Positions 23,678 to 30,104 of a stretch of 30,104 bases of DNA are shown piece by piece (within the stretch, counting starts at the first letter, position 1; each line of letters opens with the position of its first letter). The stretch covers positions 1 through 30,104 of the forward strand of contig CADCUE010000202.1 in the NCBI GenBank assembly GCA_902805805.1, read 5' to 3'. The stretch is from an uncultured Frankineae bacterium. GTDB taxonomy: Bacteria > Actinomycetota > Actinomycetes > Mycobacteriales > SCTD01. Position numbers and translations under genes: made by a program. Below the pieces are notes generated by a model that searched no databases, was not told where the DNA came from, and saw only the letters and a list, made by a program, of their open reading frames with translations.

Positions 23678-24067
23678 GTGAGCGGCTGGCGGCGGTGCGA
23701 CCGGTGCCGCAAGGTGCGGTCCACGGACGAGTTCGACGGTGCGGCCCTGACCTGCACCGTGTGCCTCACCGCCCCCGTGCCGTCGGCGCCCCGCAAGCGG
23801 GCGACCACGGTCACGCGGACGCAGACGGCGCCGCGACCGGCCGCCGCCCCGTCCTCCAGCGAGCCCGCCGTCCGGCGTCCGCTGCTCGGATCGGTCGGCA
23901 GCGGCGACCTCGAGGTGCGCGAGCGGCGGGCCCGCCGCGCCGCGGCCGAGGCGCTGGCCGTGTCGCATCCCGAGGAGTTCGCCCTGCTGCTGCGCGACGC
24001 CCGGGCCGCCGAGGGGCTGCGCCCGCTGAGCAACGGCTCGGCGCCGCCGGCGGCGGACGGCGACTGA
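23678..24067 (+). CDS. Small CxxC-CxxC zinc-ribbon-like protein
   Basis: 129 residues from GTG 23678, with GAGGAC upstream. The N-terminus VSGWRRCDRCRKVRSTDEF continues to ALTCTVC, giving CxxC-(16-17)-CxxC, a probable zinc-binding knuckle at residues 7-30. The middle is Pro/Ala/Ser/Thr-rich and disordered. The C-terminal third forms a charged helix (LEVRERRARRAAAEALAVSH) and another around EEFALLLRDARAAEG. Unnamed proteins of this layout occur in actinobacteria from memory; the function is unknown. The gene is divergent from fadD and ends just before tRNA-Lys. Confidence 0.68.
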   Translation: MSGWRRCDRCRKVRSTDEFDGAALTCTVCLTAPVPSAPRKRATTVTRTQTAPRPAAAPSSSEPAVRRPLLGSVGSGDLEVRERRARRAAAEALAVSHPEEFALLLRDARAAEGLRPLSNGSAPPAADGD

Positions 24068-24078
24068 CCGCCGACTGC

Positions 24079-24084
24079 TATCGT
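24079..24084 (+). promoter_or_regulatory. Possible -10 box for tRNA-Lys
   Basis: TATCGT lies 17 nt before the tRNA-Lys 5' end. No clear -35 box. Confidence 0.35.
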
Positions 24085-24101
24085 TCACGCCCGTACGACG
24101 C

Positions 24102-24174
24102 GCGCCGCTAGCTCAACTGGCAGAGCAGCGGACTCTTAATCCGCGGGTTCGGGGTTCGAGTCCCTGGCGGCGCA
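24102..24174 (+). tRNA. tRNA-Lys (anticodon CUU)
   Basis: 73-nt cloverleaf. Acceptor GCGCCGC pairs perfectly with GCGGCGC, discriminator A. The D arm is GCTC...GAGC. The anticodon stem GCGGA/TCCGC holds loop CTCTTAA, giving CUU. The T stem CGGGG/CCCTG (one G-T pair) surrounds TTCGAGT. CCA is not encoded. Confidence 0.96.
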
Positions 24175-24185
24175 CAGCACCTGAC

Positions 24186-24217
24186 CTGGCCTTTCACCGC
24201 TCGCGGTGAGGGGCCAG
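24186..24217 (+). terminator. Terminator hairpin after tRNA-Lys
   Basis: 14-bp stem CTGGCCTTTCACCG / CGGTGAGGGGCCAG with two G-U pairs and a CTCG loop, starting 12 bp after the tRNA 3' end. A mixed T-containing stretch (AGAGTCGTCTTG) follows. Confidence 0.8.
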
Positions 24218-24228
24218 AGTCGTCTTGC

Positions 24229-24272
24229 ACAAGATCGAGTGTTCAGAACGTGTTCAGCTTCCGTGATCTTGT
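24229..24272. repeat. AAGATC-ended inverted repeat after tRNA-Lys
   Basis: ACAAGATC (24229-24236) and GATCTTGT (24265-24272) form perfect 8-bp inverted ends around 28 bp. The interior has the 8-mer GTGTTCAG twice (24239-24246 and 24250-24257). The ends resemble those of the hairpin after tRNA-His (CAAGATC...GATCTTG). Confidence 0.55.
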
Positions 24273-24449
24273 CCTCCGGACTCGTCGTGCCCTGTCGATG
24301 TGCAGGCCGACGGCACCGTCGACCAAGCGGACGAGAGCCCGCGCGGAGCCTCGCGGGCCCGCCGACGGGCGGGGGACGGCTGCGACGTAGAGGGCGCAGT
24401 TCTGGTCCTCCGCGACGACTCACCCGTTCGGCGGTCCGCACCGGCGCAA

Positions 24450-24691
24450 GGCACCAAGCGAGGCGTCACCGGAGGTCCCCCGGCCGGCGCCCTTCCGACG
24501 GGCAGCGGGAACAGCCCCTGGCGCCTGCGCCGCCCGAGGTCGAGCACCGCCGACCGGGCTTCGCAGCATGGCATCGCTCGCGGTCGGTGACCGGTATGTC
24601 CAACTCGCCAGGCGACGCGCGCAGCACCGCCGTCAGTTCAGCCTCGATCAACGCCTGAGACAGGGTCTCGGTCGCCGTACGGATCCGGTCG
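24450..24691 (-). pseudogene. Possible remnant of an IS256-family transposase N-terminal region
   Basis: Reading the minus strand from just past the stop of the adenylate-forming gene, one frame gives RIRTATETLSQALIEAEL then TAVLRASPGE. This resembles the QALIxAELTAxIGAxPxER segment of IS256-type transposases. In a shifted frame, VLDLGRRRRQGLFPLPVG resembles the following DLxIPKLRxGSFFP segment. Stops and a frame change separate them, and nothing further of the transposase can be read. The match is from memory and short, so this is a suggestion only. The flanking stretch 24273-24449 shows no convincing gene. Confidence 0.33.
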
Positions 24692-26245
24692 TCAACCTCT
24701 CACGACGAGCACGCCGCACTCCTGCGCCGCCTCCGCGTCCAGGTGCCACACGTACTCGTTCTTCAGCTTGGTGCTCTGCTGCGCGAACGGCCCGGTCCCG
24801 GCGCCGAACAGCCGGACCGCGGGGCGGTTCGACGGGGGTGCGTCCTTGTAGGCGTTGGCGAAGTCGCGGTTCACCGCGCGCAGGTGCTCGAGCAGTCCCG
24901 CCTGGACGGCGCCCTCGTCGTACGCGCTGTCCGGCACGCCGGGGTTCAGCTCCAGCGCGAACAGCAGCTGCTTGTCGGCCGAGCAGTCCTCGTACGAGAT
25001 GACGCGGTACGTCGACATGTCGCGCGCGAGGCCGGCGTCGCCGTACACGAACTCCCGGACGGAGTCCGGCGCGACCGTGGCGCCGTAGAAGTCCACCGAG
25101 AGGTCGGAGCGGCCGTAGTGGAACAGCAGCGGCAGGTCGAGCACGCGCTGCTCCAGCAGCCGCGCGAGCCCGTGCCGCTTCAGGACGGGCACGAGGTCGC
25201 GCATCCGCACGACGTGGCCCCGGTCGTGGATGTTGTAGCGGATGCGCGGCGAGATGTTGCCCCGGCGGCAGATCGTCGCCAGCAGCTCACCCGCGTCGTT
25301 GGTCTCCAGGACGTACGCGAACGGGTTGTACTGGAAGATCATCGGCAGGACGCCGTAGTCGGTGCGCGTCAGCTCCGCGCGCAGGTCCTCGTTGCGCTCC
25401 AGCTCCTGCCGCAGCGCGATGGTGAACTCGCTCTCGGCCGCCATGTTGATCTCGAGGTCGGACGCCCCGTAGGAGCCGACGACCTCTCGGAAGGACCGGA
25501 GGAGGTAGCGGCGCATGTTCTCGCTCAGCCCCTCCCCGCCGAAGCATGCGATGACGTCGTAGTCGGACAGCCGGCTGCGCGGGTCGTCCGCGAGGTTCTT
25601 CAGGAACGGCGGGTACCCCATCACCACGTAGGTGTACGACGGCCCGAAACCCGCCATCGTCTCGATGATCTTGGTCAGATCAGGTCCGGTGGACTTGATC
25701 GTGCAGACGTCGGCGAGCGAGGTGCTCACGTTCAGCCCGGTGGCCCACGCGCCGAGCGAGAACGCGTTGAGGACGAACACGGGCTTGTCCCCGACGTACC
25801 GGCTGAACGTCGCCTGCAGCGCGAGCCGCACCGCGCGGCGCTCCTCCCGACCCCGCACCCAGTTCGTCGGCGTGCCGCTGGAGCCGGACGACTCGTCGGC
25901 CACCACCCCGTAGCGGGGCAGCCGGCCGTTCACGCACCGCTCGGAGGTCGGGTACGGCTTGATGTAAGTGCTCTTGTCCATCTCCGGCAGGCCGGCCACG
26001 TCGACGGTGAACCCCCGCAGCCGCACGTCGGCCTGCGGTGCGACGGTCTGCAGATAGGCGCGGTAGGCCGGGACGGTGCGCCGCGCGTGCTCGAACGTCC
26101 GCCACGCGCGCCACCGGCCCACGACCCAGCGGTAGCCCTCCAGGCCCGGCGCGAACAGGGCGCGGTGGACCGCGAGGTTGCGGAACACGACGCCGACCAG
26201 CAGGTCCTGCACCGCCACGAACAGGAAGATCAGACGCCGCCTCAC
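24692..26245 (-). CDS. Adenylate-forming enzyme, phenylacetate-CoA ligase (PaaK/CapK)-like
   Basis: 517 residues from GTG 26245 (GGAGG 7 nt upstream), overlapping the nitroreductase stop as GTGA. Motifs are of the PaaK/CapK branch: the ATP loop ESSGSSGTPTNWVRG at about 118-132, YVVMGYPPFLKNLADD, CFGGEGLSENMRRYLL, SYGASDLEINMAAES (aromatic-Gly-x-(S/T) adenine site), ETNDAGELLATICRRG and RIRYNIHDRGHVV (hinge Asp region). The N-terminus has a hydrophobic stretch (LIFLFVAVQDLLVGVVF, residues 5-21) that could anchor it to the membrane, unlike cytoplasmic PaaK. It should activate a carboxylic acid as an acyl-AMP; the acid and acceptor are unknown. No phenylacetate-degradation genes are nearby. Confidence 0.78.
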   Translation of the reverse strand: MRRRLIFLFVAVQDLLVGVVFRNLAVHRALFAPGLEGYRWVVGRWRAWRTFEHARRTVPAYRAYLQTVAPQADVRLRGFTVDVAGLPEMDKSTYIKPYPTSERCVNGRLPRYGVVADESSGSSGTPTNWVRGREERRAVRLALQATFSRYVGDKPVFVLNAFSLGAWATGLNVSTSLADVCTIKSTGPDLTKIIETMAGFGPSYTYVVMGYPPFLKNLADDPRSRLSDYDVIACFGGEGLSENMRRYLLRSFREVVGSYGASDLEINMAAESEFTIALRQELERNEDLRAELTRTDYGVLPMIFQYNPFAYVLETNDAGELLATICRRGNISPRIRYNIHDRGHVVRMRDLVPVLKRHGLARLLEQRVLDLPLLFHYGRSDLSVDFYGATVAPDSVREFVYGDAGLARDMSTYRVISYEDCSADKQLLFALELNPGVPDSAYDEGAVQAGLLEHLRAVNRDFANAYKDAPPSNRPAVRLFGAGTGPFAQQSTKLKNEYVWHLDAEAAQECGVLVVRG

Positions 26246-27249
26246 GCCGCCACCTCCAGCGCCGCGACCGGCAGCCGGTGGCTGCGCGGCGGCTCGGCGG
26301 AGTAGCCGACCCGGAACAGCAGCCAGACCAGGTCGCCGTCCTCGCGCTCGTCCACGACCTCGAGCAGTTCTCGATGCGACCGCGGGTTGGTGATGACCGA
26401 GCCGAACGGGTGCAGAGCCACGCCGTGCCTGGTGAGCACCAGCCACAGGCGCAGGAACGCCCGCCCCGCCTCGACGTGGTCCCGTTCGTCGGCGAACGGT
26501 CCCTTCAACCACGCCACCTGGGGCACGCCGCGCATCGACCTCAGGTAGACGCGCCTCATGACGGCCCCGAGCAGCGGCAGGCGCCACAGCCAGTAGCTGC
26601 CCAGGACGAGCCGCATCACCGGCCCGGGCAGCGCGAGGCAGCGCGCCGAGAGCCCGTCGGCCTTGCGCACCGCCTCGCGCTCGGAGTAGCGGAGGTAGCC
26701 CCGGATCTCGCGCCGGACCGCGGGGTTCTCCAGGTCGTAGAACAGCGTGCGCTGGTTCACCGCCACCAGCCGGTCCACCAGCGCCGGGTCGTCCGCGACC
26801 CGCAGCACGTGCCCGCGTTGCTCCGCCTCCTCCGCCGCCTCGGCGAGGACGTCCCGAGGGACGGTCCGCGCGTCGTACGGCAGGCGCGATGTCCGCCGGG
26901 TGAGCAGCAGGTCAGGGTCCAGATCAGGAACCGGCCCCGCCGCCGGCACCAGCGTGAGCGAGCCGACCGGGTGCAGCGGACCGGGCGCGTCGAAGTCCAT
27001 CGGCGTGCCGTCGAGGCGCTCGACGACGTCGAAGCCCAGCGCGTGCGCCGCGATGCACACCGACTCGACGAAGACGCCGACGCAGACGGACCCGAACGGG
27101 ATGCCGTACGGCTCCGCCGGCAGCCCGCGCCGCTTGTCGTACAACAGGTGCAGCGTGTCGCCGTCGATGCGGACCCTCATCGGCTGGCTGTTGTGCGGCG
27201 ACGGGTACCTGTGCACCTGCCTCAGAACGCCCTTCCACACCTGCTCCAC
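26242..27249 (-). CDS. Nitroreductase-family FMN oxidoreductase
   Basis: 335 residues from GTG 27249 (VEQVWKGVLRQVHRYPSPHN). The start is uncertain, since only a G-rich tract precedes it. The RYPSPHNSQPMRVRI motif (residues 14-28) is the FMN-binding N-terminal signature of nitroreductases. LLLTRRTSRLPYDARTVP and the C-terminal ALHPFGSVITNPRSH...WLLFRVGYSAEPPRSHRLPV are also typical. The middle (about 170-235) is longer than in classic NfsB enzymes, with a hydrophobic patch MRLVLGSYWLWRLPLLGAVM that may meet the membrane. The stop overlaps the start of the adenylate-forming gene by 4 bp, so both are made from one message. A reductive step on the activated acid, or a shared small-molecule pathway, is inferred. 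Confidence 0.78.
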   Translation of the reverse strand: MEQVWKGVLRQVHRYPSPHNSQPMRVRIDGDTLHLLYDKRRGLPAEPYGIPFGSVCVGVFVESVCIAAHALGFDVVERLDGTPMDFDAPGPLHPVGSLTLVPAAGPVPDLDPDLLLTRRTSRLPYDARTVPRDVLAEAAEEAEQRGHVLRVADDPALVDRLVAVNQRTLFYDLENPAVRREIRGYLRYSEREAVRKADGLSARCLALPGPVMRLVLGSYWLWRLPLLGAVMRRVYLRSMRGVPQVAWLKGPFADERDHVEAGRAFLRLWLVLTRHGVALHPFGSVITNPRSHRELLEVVDEREDGDLVWLLFRVGYSAEPPRSHRLPVAALEVAA

Positions 27250-27574
27250 GCCGACCCCCGCTTCGTCCGTCGTCCGATCTCCGAGACACCATCGTCCGGG
27301 CGGGAGCGGCCTTGAGGCCTCCGTAGGGCTACTCAACATCGGTGGGCTGTGCGGCCCCTGCCCGCGGGAGATCGCGCGTCAACGTGGTGACGTCGACGCA
27401 GGGCGGTCCTCCGGGCGGAGCCTCCGGGCTCGGCCCGGGACATCGACGGTGTGCTCCTGCAGCACCGCGAGCGGCACGATCCGGAGCACCGCCCGGTTCG
27501 TCGCAGCGTCGACCGCGACGGCAGCTGTTCCGACCGGAGGTCCCCGTGCCGCCCGGCGTGGCACCATCCGACAG
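27250..27574. other. Gene-poor gap between nitroreductase and AraC remnant
   Basis: 325 bp that must hold the promoters for the nitroreductase operon (minus) and the AraC remnant (plus), but no clear -35/-10 pair was found. A minus-strand frame at 27379-27567 encodes MVPRRAARGPPVGTAAVAVD and then LRIVPLAVLQEHTVDVPG, 62 residues. It looks partly coding but has no ribosome site, so I do not call it a gene. Confidence 0.35.
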
Positions 27575-27835
27575 GTGACCAGCCGACCTGACCGGGCGGA
27601 GCACCTGCGCGATCTCGTACGCCTGCGTCGGGTCCGCGACCGGATCGACCGGGAGTACGCGCAGCCGCTGGACGTCGAGACGCTCGCGCGAGGGGCCCAC
27701 ATGTCGGCCGGGCACCTGAGCCGCGAGTTCCGACTGGCCTACGGCGAGTCGCCGTACTCGTACCTCATGACGCGGCGCATCGAGCGTGCGATGACGCTGC
27801 TGCGCCGCGGGGACCTGAGCGTCACCGAGGTGTGC
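27575..27835 (+). pseudogene. Truncated AraC-family transcription regulator
   Basis: From GTG 27575 the frame reads VTSRPDRAEHLRDLVRLRRV, then the first AraC helix-turn-helix (QPLDVETLARGAHMSAGHLSREFRLAYGESPYSYL) and the linker helix RRIERAMTLLRRGDLSVTEVC. A normal member continues with the second helix-turn-helix (FAVGCSSLGTFSTRF) and about 60 more residues. Here homology stops after Cys87. The frame continues with nonsense over the next gene's remnant to a stop at 27964. The second DNA-contact helix is missing, so regulation is presumably lost. Confidence 0.8.
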
Positions 27836-27987
27836 TGTCCACTCGCGACCTCGACGCCGCCTTCGAGCAGCTGTCGGCCGGCGACGCCGAGATCGTCCAG
27901 GAGCCGACCGAGCAGCCGTACGGCGTGCGCGACTGCGCCCTTCGCGATCCAGCCGGCAACCTGATCCGCATCAACGAGGTGCGCTGA
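27836..27987 (+). pseudogene. C-terminal remnant of a VOC (glyoxalase/bleomycin-resistance) protein
   Basis: In the frame that differs from AraC, the sequence reads STRDLDAAFEQLSAGDAEIVQEPTEQPYG and ends VRDCALRDPAGNLIRINEVR followed by TGA at 27985-27987. This is the usual C-terminal third of a VOC protein, including the metal-ligand-type Glu-region QEPTEQPYGVRDCA and the final DPAGNLIRI strand. The first ~90 residues are missing, replaced by AraC sequence. In related genomes, from memory, this AraC and VOC gene often sit side by side, so a single internal deletion explains both. Confidence 0.8.
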
Positions 27988-28019
27988 CCAGCGACCGCAC
28001 CGACCCTCCGGAGGACCCG

Positions 28020-30104
<2,085 letters not shown>

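Noticed and set aside
24206..24658. 150-codon plus frame in the gap after tRNA-Lys
   Set aside because: Arg/Pro-rich, no ribosome site, begins inside the tRNA terminator hairpin, no recognisable motif.
27379..27567. 62-codon minus-strand frame upstream of the AraC remnant
   Set aside because: Part of the sequence looks coding, but there is no ribosome site or -10 box and no family match. It is noted only within the gap description.
24152..28019. Attachment-site duplication of the tRNA-Lys 3' end
   Set aside because: I looked for a second copy of the GGGTTCGAGTCCCTGG segment downstream within the window and did not see one.

Overview
This window looks like a chromosomal segment of a very GC-rich actinobacterium. 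The evidence is the strong G/C bias at third codon positions, frequent GTG starts, AGGAGG-type ribosome sites, TAnnnT -10 boxes placed so close to start codons that transcripts would be leaderless, and actinobacterial families (Holin-X, DUF3618, DUF3817, DICT, orn next to tRNA-His). The left edge cuts an EttA-type ABC-F gene and the right edge cuts a short UvrA-like ATPase.

Layout. 1-3.2 kb: ettA (partial), an SSB paralogue without the usual acidic tip, tRNA-Arg(UCU), a DUF445 membrane protein and a solitary OmpR-type winged-helix regulator. 3.4-6.4 kb: a HerA-like ATPase with three 17-bp tandem repeats just upstream, a small lipoprotein, then divergent orn followed by tRNA-His. 6.4-10.8 kb: a long hairpin, a DUF808 membrane protein, a cytoplasmic family-3 beta-glucosidase and a divergent SGNH-like protein lacking its C-terminal catalytic residues. 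10.8-13.8 kb: an atypical NAD kinase resembling the alphaproteobacterial type, a small probable membrane protein and a GltS-domain flavoprotein.

13.9-16.1 kb holds a translationally coupled three-gene envelope operon (Ala-rich stress-type protein, Holin-X, DUF3618), ended by a strong hairpin. A degenerate receiver protein with Glu in place of the phospho-accepting Asp is divergent from a stand-alone DICT sensory-domain protein (16.2-17.5 kb). Next come two coupled small membrane proteins, a histidine phosphatase, an NAD(P)H-hydrate dehydratase and a 64-residue acidic protein. At 20.2-23.6 kb, genes for a hotdog thioesterase, an acyl-CoA dehydrogenase and a fatty-acyl-CoA ligase lie together and probably work in fatty acid activation and beta-oxidation. 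A small CxxC-CxxC protein and tRNA-Lys(CUU) follow.

The stretch from tRNA-Lys to about 28.0 kb looks like a plastic accessory region. It contains a terminator, an AAGATC-ended inverted repeat, a possible IS256-type transposase remnant, a coupled nitroreductase / PaaK-CapK-like adenylate-forming enzyme pair of unknown pathway, and a deletion scar joining the first half of an AraC-family regulator out of frame to the last third of a VOC (glyoxalase-like) gene. The UvrA-like gene then begins with a clear ribosome site. The most interesting leads are the nitroreductase/adenylating-enzyme pair, the pseudo-receiver/DICT pair, the atypical NAD kinase, the AraC/VOC scar and the HerA upstream repeats. 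No CRISPR array, prophage or complete insertion sequence was seen.
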